A stretch of DNA of 64,000 bases from Flavobacteriaceae bacterium R38 (GCA_009901575.1 WXYP01000002.1:434001-498000), one strand, 5' to 3'; counted from the first letter of the stretch, positions 53,862 to 64,000 are shown. Numbers and translations are program-made. The notes: generated from the letters alone by a model not told the origin.

Positions 53862-53978
53862 TTATTTCTTTAATTAGGATTAAATTTTTAAGGCCTAGAA
53901 ATAGTTTTATGCCCGGTAAGACTTACGGCCTTGAAAATGGTTACAAGAATTTTTTAAAAAAGGAAACCTATGAAATAA

Positions 53979-54857
53979 TCATAATTTATTAAATTGTAGT
54001 AAATCGAATTCAGGAGTATTATCAAAAAGTTCATCTAAAATCCATTTGTGGGCAGCTCCATATATAATCAAAATACGTTCTTCTTCGTCTTCAACTAGAT
54101 TAGCTGCATTAGCAAATATTCTTGTATTACGCTCAAACCAATATCCTGTTAAATCGGTTCCTGCATAATCATGATAAACACCAAGATTAACCATACCTGT
54201 AGTCCAAAGCTGTTTTGATCTTTTAGTGTATACTTCTGAATTATATAATTTTATAACATCTAATAATTCATAGTTTTTTTGAATCTCACTTGAATAGTTT
54301 ATAAAGCGTCTATTTTCTTGATCGTATCTATGAAATGCTTCGCTCTGTCCTAATGAATCAGCAAATTTATCTATATCTTCTATTTCGCCTATCGCTTCAG
54401 GCATCACTGGTCTATTATCTATACAATAGAGTTTTTCATGCCCTAATTCTTTTGCTAATCTAAAACCAATCTGAAAGGTTTCATTTCTTGGTAAATCAAA
54501 ATTCCCTGCTTTATATTCCAGATATTGAGAGTCTCGTTTTACTTGCATTTTTGAAGTCCATTCTATAGCTATTTTTGTTGGATTAAATTTTTTCAACCTT
54601 CTTATTATTGTATCTAAATGAATTTTATTCTCTTTAGACAATACATCCATTTTCTTACCTTCTTTTACATCACTACCATCTGTAGCCATGTCAAAATGAA
54701 ATGTACCAAGAACTAAAGCTTTATGTTTTGCCTGTTTGGTAATAACCGGAAAATCACTTAGGATTTTATCATCCGAGATTTTTTGTTTAATCTCTTCTTC
54801 ATTAGTATTACAGGAAAGAAATAAAGTTGAAATTAAAAGTAATAACACTCTGATCAT
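53979..54857 (-). CDS. DUF5694 lipoprotein
   Basis: Start placed at ATG 54857 (MIRVLLLLISTLFLSC), giving a lipobox with Cys16; 292 residues. Motif ALVLGTFHFDMATDGSD near residue 45, KIAIEWTSKMQVKRD and RLAKELGHEKLYCIDNRPVM are typical of DUF5694, distantly related to TraB/GumN proteins. Likely a periplasmic enzyme-like protein; the reaction is unknown. It stands alone. Confidence 0.82.
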   Translation of the reverse strand: MIRVLLLLISTLFLSCNTNEEEIKQKISDDKILSDFPVITKQAKHKALVLGTFHFDMATDGSDVKEGKKMDVLSKENKIHLDTIIRRLKKFNPTKIAIEWTSKMQVKRDSQYLEYKAGNFDLPRNETFQIGFRLAKELGHEKLYCIDNRPVMPEAIGEIEDIDKFADSLGQSEAFHRYDQENRRFINYSSEIQKNYELLDVIKLYNSEVYTKRSKQLWTTGMVNLGVYHDYAGTDLTGYWFERNTRIFANAANLVEDEEERILIIYGAAHKWILDELFDNTPEFDLLQFNKL

Positions 54858-55100
54858 ATTGTTTATTTTTAGCATTTGTATAATACGTCAATTATACTAT
54901 GAATTATTATTGATGTGATTAATATTATACAAATGCTATTTAATCTTATTCAAAATCTATATTTTAGATGATGAACAATTTTATTGAAAGTAATTGAGTC
55001 TCCGTTAACGTTTAATTAAGACATTGTTTTTTTTAAAAAAAGTTTTATCAAAATTGATGGTAACTAATTCTTACTCCTACTTAATTGCTTTCATTTAAAT

Positions 55101-55127
55101 AAAAATACCCGCTTGTACAAGCGGGTA
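55101..55127 (-). terminator. Intrinsic terminator of the PD40 paralogue-2 gene
   Basis: TACCCGCTTG/CAAGCGGGTA is a perfect 22-base palindrome (55106-55127). On the minus strand it is followed by TTTTTATTT. It lies 29 bases after the stop at 55157. Confidence 0.85.
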
Positions 55128-55156
55128 ATCTCGAAAATTTATATGGTTTTTATAAA

Positions 55157-56017
55157 TTATTCTTTAGGTCTAAGTATCTCAATGATTTTCGCATCCATCC
55201 AATAAGGATTTCCTAATACATACCTACTTCCATCTTCTTTAGTCTTGAAATACCCTCTCCAAAAAGTAAAGTATTTTCCATCTGGTGTTACTCTGGGGCG
55301 TTGTTCAAAAACAGGAGTGTTTATCTTATCTCCCATATTGATCGCTGTTCCCCAGGAACCATCTTTCTGTCTAAAGCTAATGTAGACATCGGGTGTATTT
55401 TCGTCTTCTTTTTCAGCATCCCACATTAAATAAGATTCATCCGGAGCGATAAAAGGATGGGCAATGTACTTCCCCCTATTAATGGCATTGCTCATTTTTT
55501 GTGGAGTTTCATATTTACCATTTATAAGGCGTGAATACCCCATATAACCACTTCCATCCGGATCCAAAACATAAAAATAGTAGGTTCCTTTAGCCGATAA
55601 CGTCCCTCCTCTAATTGGAATGTCTTTAAATGGATCAAGGCTATTTATTTCTGCATAACTGGGAGTGAATCGCTGTCTGTAATTATCGGCTTCAGATAAA
55701 GGAATAGGTTTTCTAGTCCAATTATGACTGTTGTATTCCATGACGATTAATGTATCAGGCTCTCCATTTTTCCTGTTAGACCTGGTAAAAGAAATCGCTG
55801 TCATATCTTGTAGAAACAAGACTTGAGTTTCAAGATATTCTTCAGTAGAAACAATACCGGGCGCAAATAACTCAGGAGTTAAACCTGGTGGTTTTTGCCC
55901 AAGATAACGATCTTTTATGGGTGGGAAGTTGGAATCATCTATTTTCTGTTTTTTTGTATTACAGGCATTTAAGAATATCGTCAATACAGGTATTAAAATA
56001 AAATATATTTTTTTCAT
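55157..56017 (-). CDS. PD40/TolB-like beta-propeller lipoprotein (paralogue 2)
   Basis: A 286-residue lipoprotein ([19 protein letters not shown], Cys19). It is related to the 39200 protein: [58 protein letters not shown] and [16 protein letters not shown], ending IEILRPKE. Probably envelope-anchored. Upstream of it, at 56103, is an esterase-like gene; the gap is 85 bases. Confidence 0.8.
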   Translation of the reverse strand: MKKIYFILIPVLTIFLNACNTKKQKIDDSNFPPIKDRYLGQKPPGLTPELFAPGIVSTEEYLETQVLFLQDMTAISFTRSNRKNGEPDTLIVMEYNSHNWTRKPIPLSEADNYRQRFTPSYAEINSLDPFKDIPIRGGTLSAKGTYYFYVLDPDGSGYMGYSRLINGKYETPQKMSNAINRGKYIAHPFIAPDESYLMWDAEKEDENTPDVYISFRQKDGSWGTAINMGDKINTPVFEQRPRVTPDGKYFTFWRGYFKTKEDGSRYVLGNPYWMDAKIIEILRPKE

Positions 56018-56102
56018 CTATATAGTGTTAATGTTTCACGGACGGGTGTAATTTGTCTATGTCATTTTTTGAGTATAAAGATTGTAATGAAGAAATAGAT
56101 GC

Positions 56103-57278
56103 TTATTGTTCTTCAGACATTCGACTTTCGAGTCTTTGTAGCTGTCTTTTAGCAGCTGTATATCCAGGATCGATTGTTAGTGCTTTTTCAAACAGAGTTT
56201 TGGCTTTTTCAAGCTGACCTTGATCTCTTCGGACAATACCCATTCCTACATAAGATTCTTTAGCTTCAGGAAGCACTTCCAGGGAATACTGAAAAACTTC
56301 TTCTGCTACGTCTAAATTTTTACTCCTAATTGCATCAATACCTAGATTTAATATTATCGATATAGGTGGTTTTATTTTATACCCGTATCGTTTTGATAAC
56401 TTATCGAAATGCTGTGTTACTTTATCTAACGTGTCCAAGTTTTCAATAGGATTGAAGTCGGGGTATAGCGCGAGGAGAAATTGTGTAAAATCCATCGCTG
56501 GCACATGACCCTGGTTTACCAATTCATCCACTTTATAGGTGAAGTTTTTTGGTTTATGACTTGTTAAAACACTAGAGAATTCAGAAACATAATTTGTTAA
56601 TCCCTCATCATCGCTGTAGATGATGTGTAGAAATCTATTTTCTGCAAAATTTTTTAACGGGCCTGATTTTATTTTTTGCTGAATTGCTTCTGGTATAACA
56701 GCAAGTGATGGACTACTTGCTAAATAGCTATTAAATAGATGTGGTTTATTAAGTAGCGTATAAATAGTAAAAAAACCACTATTGGAAGCACCAAAAAGTA
56801 CTTTGTATGGAGCGGTTCGGTATGTATTGTTAATGTTCGGTATGAGCTCAGTCTCAAAGAAGTCAATATAACCATCCGGAATCGTAGTATCTTGATTTTC
56901 CCTTGTTGGTAGTAAAATACTATTCCCTTCGGGTATATCTATTCCAATGAGTATCATCTCAGGAATTTGCCTGTTCTCACCCATATAGTCCAATGTTGAA
57001 GCTAACATGGCGAACCGAGCTCGGTAATTTGAGCCCAACATATACATTACAGGGTAAGTTTCCTTGGAGCTATCATAATTTGCAGGTAAATGGATGGATA
57101 GTGGAATCGTTTTGTTTAGCACTTTTGATTGAAATGAAGCTGTTTTACCCAGAGTAACTACCGATTCATTGTGCTTTGTTAAAGTAGGAACATCAGTATC
57201 GTTTTCAGTATTTCTCTGAGCAAAGATTGTATTCATCGAAATGAGGCTTATCAATAATAATAATTTAGTCATTTTCAT
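56103..57278 (-). CDS. Exported esterase (IroE/Fes-like alpha/beta-hydrolase) with TPR tail
   Basis: A 391-residue protein. Signal peptide MKMTKLLLLISLISMNTIFA. Residues 40-285 are an esterase-D/IroE-type hydrolase: YPVMYMLGSNYRARF, nucleophile region FGASNSGFFTIYTLLNK (GASNSG elbow), and catalytic His in VNQGHVPAMDF. The tail has TPR units (VEEVFQYSLEVLPEAKESYV, LFEKALTIDPGYTAAKRQLQ). The position between paralogous PD40 lipoproteins suggests joint action in the envelope, but the substrate is unknown. Confidence 0.83.
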   Translation of the reverse strand: MKMTKLLLLISLISMNTIFAQRNTENDTDVPTLTKHNESVVTLGKTASFQSKVLNKTIPLSIHLPANYDSSKETYPVMYMLGSNYRARFAMLASTLDYMGENRQIPEMILIGIDIPEGNSILLPTRENQDTTIPDGYIDFFETELIPNINNTYRTAPYKVLFGASNSGFFTIYTLLNKPHLFNSYLASSPSLAVIPEAIQQKIKSGPLKNFAENRFLHIIYSDDEGLTNYVSEFSSVLTSHKPKNFTYKVDELVNQGHVPAMDFTQFLLALYPDFNPIENLDTLDKVTQHFDKLSKRYGYKIKPPISIILNLGIDAIRSKNLDVAEEVFQYSLEVLPEAKESYVGMGIVRRDQGQLEKAKTLFEKALTIDPGYTAAKRQLQRLESRMSEEQ

Positions 57279-57354
57279 GTTTTCTTATTTTTTAATATGT
57301 ATTTATAATTCGAATCCGTTGGCTTGGTTTGTTCACTAAAAAAACTATCTAATC

Positions 57355-58245
57355 TTAATCTGTACGTCTTGTCCTATTCGGGTTGAGTGTCTTAATAAAT
57401 CCAGCATCTACCCACATTAGATTTTTCTTGCCGTTGCCAAAAAACCTTGTAAAGAAAAAGTATTTTCCATCTGATGTTACACTGCCAGAAGCATCTGCGA
57501 ATTCTGTATTTATCTCGTTACCCAATTTAACGGCAGTGCCCCATGAGCCATCTTTCTGACGAAAACTAATATGTATGTCAAGATTACCTCCTTCTGACCT
57601 ACTATCAAAAATAAGATAGGATTCATCCGGAGCGATAAATGGGTGAAATTTTTCTGTCCCTATATCGACATCCAATGTTCTCGGTTTTTCACGCACTCCG
57701 TCTATTAATCGTGAATAGCTAATAGTTCCTACTCTAGCTGACTTATGATAAAAGGGTGATGTATCAAAATAGTAAGTCCCTTTAGAGGAAGCTGTAAGAC
57801 GCATAATAGGAATAGAATTAAATGGTGCGCCAAGACTCTTTAATTCTGACCACCCAGAAGTAGTTTGTTCCCTATATTCGTTTCCTATGTACATAATTTT
57901 ACCGTCAGGAGAAATCTCGCCTCTGGGTACAATAAAACTCTCGACCCATTTATTGTTTTTGTATTGAATAGCAATCAAAGCTGAATCTTTTAATCCCTCA
58001 TCAAATTTGCGGAAATAGATTTCTTTTACATCCGGTGAAAATTTAACTACACGTTCATCCTGAACTGTCGAAATCATGTGCGGAGAAAATATTTCAGGAA
58101 TTAAACCAGGTGGTTTTTGTGCAAAAAAGGGATTCTCTAAACGTGGGAAATCCGGATCGTTTACTTGCTGTTTTTTAGTATTGCACGCATTTAATAATAG
58201 TACAAATACAAGCGTCAAAAATAAAAGGTCAGCTTTGTTTTTCAT
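57355..58245 (-). CDS. PD40/TolB-like beta-propeller lipoprotein (paralogue 3)
   Basis: A 296-residue lipoprotein ([15 protein letters not shown] with Cys at about 21). [60 protein letters not shown] and [16 protein letters not shown] match the other copies. The C-terminal [19 protein letters not shown] is slightly extended. It is divergent from the LytS gene that starts at 58433. Confidence 0.8.
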   Translation of the reverse strand: MKNKADLLFLTLVFVLLLNACNTKKQQVNDPDFPRLENPFFAQKPPGLIPEIFSPHMISTVQDERVVKFSPDVKEIYFRKFDEGLKDSALIAIQYKNNKWVESFIVPRGEISPDGKIMYIGNEYREQTTSGWSELKSLGAPFNSIPIMRLTASSKGTYYFDTSPFYHKSARVGTISYSRLIDGVREKPRTLDVDIGTEKFHPFIAPDESYLIFDSRSEGGNLDIHISFRQKDGSWGTAVKLGNEINTEFADASGSVTSDGKYFFFTRFFGNGKKNLMWVDAGFIKTLNPNRTRRTD

Positions 58246-58432
58246 AGACTTCCATTATTTATAAATGTTGAATAAATGTATAATTATATTGAATGTATGT
58301 ATCTATGAATAGGATCAATGCAATAATTAAATGATAACATCATTTCATCATTGATAAAAGGCTTTTGTAAAGAAATTATGGTATTCGTATTTATTGATAG
58401 TATATTTAATAGATTTAAGACGAATATTTAAG

Positions 58433-59449
58433 ATGAAAAAATCGCTTCGAAATACTATAGGAATAAATACAGGAGCTTTTGTATTGGTATTCATTCTTGA
58501 GTTATTAAGTGGATGGATGATCATAGATCGATTTGATACGGCTTATTCTTTTTATTCATGGGGACTCAAATACACCATAAGCATCATGATTATCATATGG
58601 ATAAATCATTTTATTTTGATCCCCTATTTTTTTGATCAGAAAAGGTATTTTTTATACTGTTTCTTACTTCTATTATCTATACTTCTTGGAGTATTTCTAA
58701 AAATCTATGCTAATATTACCTGGGTTGAAGTCACTAAAATGTTTTTCTATCTTCTCTATACTACTGGTGCTGGCATGGCTGTATTTTTTATAAGAAGACA
58801 TATCATTATTAAAAGAGAGACTGATGAGAAAGAAAAGTTACAAAGAGAATTAGAATTAAACTATTTAAAGGAGCAGGTGAATCCCCACTTCTTATTCAAC
58901 TCTTTGAATAGTATTTATTCACTTTCCAGGCAACAATCACCAGAAACCCCCGATCTCGTAATGCAGCTCTCAGAATTAATGAGATACCAACTGGAAAGCA
59001 CTAAAAAAGATACTGTTTTATTAAAAGAAGAGCTTGAATTTATAGAAAATTACTTATTACTTGAAGAAAAAAGACTCAGCAAGCGTTGTTCCATTGAGTT
59101 TTCTATTGAAGGAGAATTATTAAATTATAAAATAGCGCCAATGTTACTCATACCCTTTATTGAAAACGCTGTAAAGCATGGTGCCCGAAGCACTAATGAA
59201 CAGAGTGAAATTGATGTTTCTGCTGTGATAAAAGAAACGTATCTTCATTTTTCCGTAGTTAATTCAAAACCTTCGGTTGTTTTTGAACTAGAAAGAAAAG
59301 GGATGGGGCTTGAAAATGTTGAAAGGCGTTTAAATTTGTTATATCCTAATACTCACAAATTAGAAATTGAAGATAGCGAAAATGCATATCGTGTAAATTT
59401 ATCTGTTGATTTATCAGTTTCTATAGTAAAAAAAGCAGTTAATGATTAA
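58433..59449 (+). CDS. LytS-type sensor histidine kinase
   Basis: I place the start at ATG 58433 (MKKSLRNTIG), 338 residues; the frame is open from a TTG at 58394. Four membrane helices (10-125). The phospho-acceptor is H152 in VNPHFLFNSLNSIYSLS, and the N-box is FIENAVKHGARSTNE, with a G-box LERKGMGLENVERRLNLLYP. It overlaps the regulator by 8 bases. Divergent from the PD40 paralogue 3 gene, which may be its target. Confidence 0.92.
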   Translation: MKKSLRNTIGINTGAFVLVFILELLSGWMIIDRFDTAYSFYSWGLKYTISIMIIIWINHFILIPYFFDQKRYFLYCFLLLLSILLGVFLKIYANITWVEVTKMFFYLLYTTGAGMAVFFIRRHIIIKRETDEKEKLQRELELNYLKEQVNPHFLFNSLNSIYSLSRQQSPETPDLVMQLSELMRYQLESTKKDTVLLKEELEFIENYLLLEEKRLSKRCSIEFSIEGELLNYKIAPMLLIPFIENAVKHGARSTNEQSEIDVSAVIKETYLHFSVVNSKPSVVFELERKGMGLENVERRLNLLYPNTHKLEIEDSENAYRVNLSVDLSVSIVKKAVND

Positions 59450-60131
59450 AGTTGGTATTATAGATGACGAAGTATTAGCACGAAAAGTATTAGAAGAATA
59501 CTGCGCAAAAATTGACAACTTAGAAATCGTGTTAAGTACAGGAAATCCCCTTGAATTTATCAATTTTACTCAGCAAAATGAAGTTGATCTCATCTTTTTG
59601 GACATAGAGATGCCAGAACTCAATGGCATGGAAATTCTCCGTTCTATGATAAAATCGCCTAAAGTTATTTTAACTACAGCATATTCTGAATATGCATTAG
59701 AAAGTTATGACTATGGTGTAATAGATTATTTATTGAAACCCGTGAAAATTGAACGTTTTTTGAAAGCGATAAATAAAGTTTCAACCTCTATAATACAACC
59801 TGAAAAAGATAGTGGGAATGAAGAACTCCAAATAAAACATGATGGAATGCCTGTTAATATTCCTTTTCATACAATCTTATACATTCAGAGTTTTGGAAAC
59901 TATCTGAAAATCTTTACAGATTCAAGGATGTTCCTGATTGCTGAAACACTTATCAATATTATCACATTATTGCCTGAAAATTTCCAACGTACTCATAAAT
60001 CATATATTTCTAATTTAGAAAGAGTTACAAAAGCTACTAAAACACATTTGATGATTGAAAATAATGAAGTACCTGTGAGCGCTATGTACAAGGTTATTGT
60101 TTTTGAAAAACTGGAAGCATTAGCAAAATGA
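59442..60131 (+). CDS. LytTR-type response regulator
   Basis: A 229-residue regulator. Receiver domain (1-115) with phospho-acceptor D54 in VDLIFLDIEMPELNG and Lys in YLLKPVKIERFL. LytTR domain (about 130-225) with IQSFGNYLKIFTDSRMFLIA and FQRTHKSYISNLERV. Forms a pair with the preceding kinase. Targets are not known. A convergent ABC permease gene lies downstream. Confidence 0.92.
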   Translation: MIKVGIIDDEVLARKVLEEYCAKIDNLEIVLSTGNPLEFINFTQQNEVDLIFLDIEMPELNGMEILRSMIKSPKVILTTAYSEYALESYDYGVIDYLLKPVKIERFLKAINKVSTSIIQPEKDSGNEELQIKHDGMPVNIPFHTILYIQSFGNYLKIFTDSRMFLIAETLINIITLLPENFQRTHKSYISNLERVTKATKTHLMIENNEVPVSAMYKVIVFEKLEALAK

Positions 60132-60230
60132 TAAATAACGCTTTACTTTTAAGACTCTCATTGAATAGAGGTTTTATTCTTAATTATTTCTGATTTCTAA
60201 AAAAATAATAAAATAACATTAGTTTGATAA

Positions 60231-60253
60231 AATTCCTGCCTACGCAGGAATGA
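60231..60253. repeat. Dispersed ATTCCTGC palindromic repeat
   Basis: ATTCCTGCCTACGCAGGAAT followed by GAC, the same unit as at 18870-18892. It lies in the 240-base convergent space 60132-60372, which contains no gene. Confidence 0.75.
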
Positions 60254-60372
60254 CAATCTACTAACATTAAAAAAACATCATAGAGTGTAAAGTACTCGAG
60301 GTGACATTGTAACCTGTATTAGATTTTGCATTTAAAACTTTGACTCTTCTACCTGACTCACTTTAAATAGAC

Positions 60373-62760
60373 CTAGGCTTCATTTCTTAATGTTTCTGCG
60401 GGACTGATTGATAATGTTCTGATAATTTGAAATCCGGATGTGAAAATCATTAAAACAAAAAATAATACTCCTGTTGCAATAAAAAACCAGGGTTTTAAAT
60501 CTATCTGAACCGCAAAACTTTCCAGCCAGTTTTTAGTGAAATAATAGCAGATTGGAATTCCTGTCAGCAGCGCTGCAATTACTAACTTTGAAATATCTTT
60601 AAACAGCAACGTTATAATTTGAAAACTGCTGGATCCTACTACTTTTCTTATACTAATTTCTTTTTTTCGCTTGTTTACCGTAAAAGTTGTTAGTCCAAAT
60701 AACCCCAAACAAGATATAATGATTGCTAATATTGAAAAGTATCTTAATAATATGGATAGTTTTCGTTCTGATGCATATAAAAGCTGAAAATCCTGATCAA
60801 GAAATTTGTAATCAAAAGGAAAACCGGGATTAAACTCACTGTGAAAAGCTTCAATTTTTTTAAGCGTTGCCGATACATCAATTTTGTTATCTAACTTCAC
60901 CATAATGGTGTTGAAAGCACCAAACCCCCGATTTATCGTGTACATGAATACCATGGGGTTTACTTTACCATCATATATAGACTCTGAATAATCTTTTGTT
61001 ATTCCAATGATTACCCTATCTGCTCCCCAGATATTTATTTTCTGGCCTATCGGATTTTCTATCCCCATTGCTTTTACAGCAGCCTCATTAATTACGACTT
61101 CAAATGTATCTGATGCAGATGAACTTATTGCTTTTGAAAATGATCTTCCTTTTACAATTTCCATTCCCATTACTTCGATAAAGTCATAATTCACTACCCT
61201 ATAATCAATCAATAAACTTTCATCTGCAGACTTTGTTGACCAACTGATATCATTGGTTACCATTTCACTCCCTAAAGGGCTATCTTTAAATATAAAAACA
61301 CTGGATGCTTTAGCAATCCCCGGAATACTACGTAATTCTGAAAGAAATGTTTCCCGTTTATTGATGATTTCACCATCCATTTCAAAATATACAACATTGT
61401 CTTTATCATAACCTAAATTCCTGTTTTGAATCATAGAAAACTGAGAATAAACAACTATTGTAAATACTACAAGTACTATGGATGTAGCAAATTGTGTGAT
61501 AACCAGTCCTTTCCTAACCCATTCTGTTCCCATTCCGTAAACCTTTTTGGATAGGATGTCTGCAGGTTTAAAACCTGAGATATAAATAGCCGGATAAATT
61601 CCTGCGAGTATCCCGGTTACCAATACGATAAGTAAAAAAGGCAATACCAGATCGTAATTAAAATCTAAGGCTATTTGTTTATCGGCGATCTCATTAAATG
61701 ATGGCAGAAGTAAAATAACAGTCAATAGAGAAACTAAAAAAGAAAGGAAAGCTAAAAGTATAGACTCTCCAAGATATTGAATGATGATAGATGTTCTTTG
61801 AACTCCTAAAGCTTTTTTAATACCAACTTCTTTTTTTCGATTTACTGCTATTGCTGTAGATAAGCTTACAAAGTTGATGCACGCGATCAATAATATCACA
61901 ATACCAATGATAACAAACAGTTTTAAATAATCTATCCTCCCTCCTTTCTGAATACCATTTTCATACTTCCCATATAGATATCCATCAGAAAAACGCCTGG
62001 TGAAAATTACTGTTTTACTAATGTCAACTTCTTGTTCTTCCAGCCAATTCAGCATCTTATGATTGAATTTATCGACAGATGTGCCTTGCTGCATTAAAAA
62101 ATATCCTGAAACTACATTTTCCCCCCAGTTAAGTTCTAAACCAGTATGTTCTTCATATAATGATAATGAGATTACAAAATCAAATTGAATCGACGAATTG
62201 GAAGGAACAGATGTTGTTATTCCAGAAACTGTAAACTGGTCTTTTCCATCAAACCTGATTGATCTGCCTACCACATCTTGCGTTGTTCCAAATAGCTTAA
62301 GTGCTAATTCTTTAGTGATAACAATATTATACTTATCAGCGAGTGCATTTTTTTTATTCCCTGCTAATAAATCAAAAGAAAAAAGTTCAAAAAAACCTTT
62401 ATCAGCGTAAATACCTTTGGTTGAGATATCCTTTTCATCAACAGATAATGTATTTTTAGAATACGATTCAGTTACCGAGACCGCTTTTTGAATTTCCGGT
62501 AAATTTTCCCCCAATATTTTTACCATTGGAGCAGTAGTTTGAGTATCTGTTTGAAATTCTCCGTTAATCATTCTACTTGTTGCCATTTGAAAAAGACGAG
62601 GATCATTCTGATGAAATTTATCATGCTCCAATTCATCTTTGACCCATAGAAATATAAGCAGGACACAAGTCAAACCACACGTTAACCCTACTATATTTAT
62701 AATGAAACTTAGCTTTGATTGCTTAACATTTCTTAAGTACTTTCTTATGTTGTTTGTCAT
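60373..62760 (-). CDS. ABC-transporter permease of the FtsX/MacB type
   Basis: Start placed at ATG 62760 (MTNNIRKYLRNVKQ), 795 residues; an upstream ATG at 62811 would add an unusual tail. The N-terminal helix (LSFIINIVGLTCGLTCVLLI) is followed by a large periplasmic MacB_PCD domain (about 50-270), then an FtsX block at 280-410 with KKEVGIKKALGVQRTSIIIQ, and a second MacB_PCD plus FtsX block (640-795) with KRKKEISIRKVVGSSSFQII. The duplicated architecture is typical for Bacteroidota permeases of the lipoprotein/peptide exporter kind. No ATPase gene is adjacent. It may be controlled by the nearby LytS/LytR pair, as inference. Confidence 0.88.
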   Translation of the reverse strand: MTNNIRKYLRNVKQSKLSFIINIVGLTCGLTCVLLIFLWVKDELEHDKFHQNDPRLFQMATSRMINGEFQTDTQTTAPMVKILGENLPEIQKAVSVTESYSKNTLSVDEKDISTKGIYADKGFFELFSFDLLAGNKKNALADKYNIVITKELALKLFGTTQDVVGRSIRFDGKDQFTVSGITTSVPSNSSIQFDFVISLSLYEEHTGLELNWGENVVSGYFLMQQGTSVDKFNHKMLNWLEEQEVDISKTVIFTRRFSDGYLYGKYENGIQKGGRIDYLKLFVIIGIVILLIACINFVSLSTAIAVNRKKEVGIKKALGVQRTSIIIQYLGESILLAFLSFLVSLLTVILLLPSFNEIADKQIALDFNYDLVLPFLLIVLVTGILAGIYPAIYISGFKPADILSKKVYGMGTEWVRKGLVITQFATSIVLVVFTIVVYSQFSMIQNRNLGYDKDNVVYFEMDGEIINKRETFLSELRSIPGIAKASSVFIFKDSPLGSEMVTNDISWSTKSADESLLIDYRVVNYDFIEVMGMEIVKGRSFSKAISSSASDTFEVVINEAAVKAMGIENPIGQKINIWGADRVIIGITKDYSESIYDGKVNPMVFMYTINRGFGAFNTIMVKLDNKIDVSATLKKIEAFHSEFNPGFPFDYKFLDQDFQLLYASERKLSILLRYFSILAIIISCLGLFGLTTFTVNKRKKEISIRKVVGSSSFQIITLLFKDISKLVIAALLTGIPICYYFTKNWLESFAVQIDLKPWFFIATGVLFFVLMIFTSGFQIIRTLSISPAETLRNEA

Positions 62761-63129
62761 TTCCAAGTTGTTTTTTAGAATTAAATTCAAAACACTCCAA
62801 TCTGATATCAATAGAAATTAAAATATCAAATGAATTTCGAAAATAATGCCAAAAATACATTGTTTTGTTTTTCAGTGTTTTACAATTGTGATCTAGCAAA
62901 AAAACAATATTTTTTGTAAAATAATTATACGTACAGTGTAAAATATTTTGACATTTTTTTAAACAGAAAAGAGGGTAGACATCCGACATCTATCTCCACC
63001 CTCATTAACTTTTTCTTCTGATTTTCAAGAAACAGATATTTTGTCGGATGTCATTTATTTATAGCCTGCAATTGATAGTATCATAAAACTAATATAGATG
63101 ATGTCTTTATATCTATTATGGATTCTGAT
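62761..63129. other. Intergenic region with a distant inverted repeat
   Basis: No credible gene in 369 bases. GACATCCGACA (62978-62988) and TGTCGGATGTC (63042-63052) are exact inverted repeats 53 bases apart. Nested in the left part is GAGGGT...ACCCTC (62971-62976 / 62998-63003). They could form a structured leader or a terminator for the gene ending at 63130. Confidence 0.5.
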
Positions 63130-64000
63130 TCATTGTGTAGAACGTAGATTTTCAATAATCTCTGTACTTACCCAATAGATATTTGATAACCCGGGTCTTA
63201 TATTTCTTTCATCCCTGCCAAAAAATAAATATTTACCATCTGGAGTGATTCTTGGACCTTTTTCATTAAAATTAGTGTTTATGGTATTTCCAAGGTTTAT
63301 AGGTTTTGACCATTTTCCGTCCTTTTTTTTGAAATAGACATACATATCATTATCTCTTCTTACATCTTCACTATTTCGTGCAGTCACTATCAAGTAGTCT
63401 TGTGATGGAGAAATGAAAGCGTGATGACCAAATTCAAGTGCAACTTCTTGTGCTTCGGGAAACTCACCATTTTTATTAGGCGCATAATACGTTTTTCTCT
63501 TTGACAAATTGAAATAATAAAGATCTCCGTTTTTAGCCTGATTAGGAAAAAATACCAGATCGTCATTTACAGGTGAATCAAGAAGAATTGCATCACTCCA
63601 GGAATCTTCTAAACGGTTTACATACCAAATTTTTTCATCTGCAAAAGCAGAGTCCATAGCTGTAAAATAAATCCTTTTATCATCTAGGCTAACAAATGGA
63701 TGTAATTCTTCATTTTTTCTTCCATTAGTGAAATTTGCTCTTTTTAGAGGAGTCCATTTATCATTTTCGAGTTTTGAAAAATAGATAGATGTTTCGTTAT
63801 CTTGGTTATCAGCTCCAAAATACATTTCAGTCAAATCTGAAGAAAATGAAACAATACCTTCAAATCTTCCATCAATGGAGACAATACCAGGAGCAAAAAT
63901 TTTAGGTGTTAAACCTGGTGGTTTTTGTCCAAAATAGAGAAATTCTTTATTTGATGATTTATCAGTTATCGAACCTTGTTTTTTAGCATTACAAGCATTT
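63130..64000 (-). CDS. PD40/TolB-like lipoprotein (paralogue 4), N-terminus beyond the right edge
   Basis: The frame is open to base 64000, so the gene starts outside the window. The first visible residues, NACNAKKQG, contain the lipobox Cys. [59 protein letters not shown] and ITPDGKYLFFGRDERN match the family; it ends EIIENLRSTQ. The ATP/metal sites of enzymes are absent. This is the fourth member in the window. Confidence 0.8.
   Translation of the reverse strand, partial: NACNAKKQGSITDKSSNKEFLYFGQKPPGLTPKIFAPGIVSIDGRFEGIVSFSSDLTEMYFGADNQDNETSIYFSKLENDKWTPLKRANFTNGRKNEELHPFVSLDDKRIYFTAMDSAFADEKIWYVNRLEDSWSDAILLDSPVNDDLVFFPNQAKNGDLYYFNLSKRKTYYAPNKNGEFPEAQEVALEFGHHAFISPSQDYLIVTARNSEDVRRDNDMYVYFKKKDGKWSKPINLGNTINTNFNEKGPRITPDGKYLFFGRDERNIRPGLSNIYWVSTEIIENLRSTQ

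Noticed and set aside
62723-62989. 88-residue minus-strand frame upstream of the permease
   Set aside because: It overlaps the permease start in another frame and has poor composition for a protein.

Overview
The window looks like chromosome of a marine-type Flavobacteriaceae (Bacteroidota). The base composition is AT-rich, promoter-like boxes fit the Bacteroidota pattern TTG-N18/19-TAnnTTTG, and the gene families are typical of the group: DUF4251, DUF1835, DUF5694, LytTR two-component pairs, PD40 lipoproteins, fused branched-chain E1, and TonB-type ExbD. No rRNA, tRNA, CRISPR array, integrase or transposase was recognised.

Region 1 (1-17.4 kb) is housekeeping. It holds a MuiA/DUF4139 fragment, a DCC thiol-disulfide protein, a MutS2 relative without Smr domain, Ung, and a long minus-strand run (2OG oxygenase, SUI1, DUF1835, nucleoside phosphorylase, PPK1, solute-binding-like protein). 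These are followed by fused 2-oxoacid dehydrogenase E1, YceI, ExbD, TerC, an EamA transporter and a CrtO-like acyltransferase. Region 2 (17.5-28.8 kb) is envelope and signalling: a lipoprotein hydrolase, a secreted SDHY-repeat protein, a class C serine hydrolase followed by LytS / degenerate LytS / LytR, an MFS exporter and a CoA-transferase.

Region 3 (28.9-38.4 kb) reads as a genomic island. A 31-bp sequence is repeated (29/31) at 28946 and 38379, and the spacers are rich in hairpins and short repeats. It carries an XRE regulator pair, a sigma-factor-like/Panacea pair, and a tight plus-strand operon: LRAT-like membrane protein, Pycsar membrane effector (PycTM/DUF5706), Pycsar-type class III nucleotide cyclase, and an E2 (UBC)-like protein with a SEC-C zinc motif. 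The second module is Crp-like regulator, HD hydrolase and a prolyl-hydroxylase-WD40 fusion. Both modules end in the same 31-bp repeat (29/31). The Pycsar operon with an attached E2-like gene is the best candidate for an undescribed defence system: it resembles type II-short CBASS, but with a pyrimidine-cyclase-type enzyme instead of a CD-NTase.

Region 4 (38.4-47.1 kb) has a secreted DinB protein, a PD40 lipoprotein and a seven-gene minus-strand cluster of mostly unknown membrane, lipoprotein and helical proteins with an M15 peptidoglycan peptidase and a CBS membrane protein. Region 5 (47.1-64 kb) has penicillin acylase, a large BNR/sortilin-like propeller protein, a CPBP protease, DUF5694, three more PD40 lipoproteins, an esterase-TPR protein, a second LytS/LytR pair and an FtsX/MacB-type permease.
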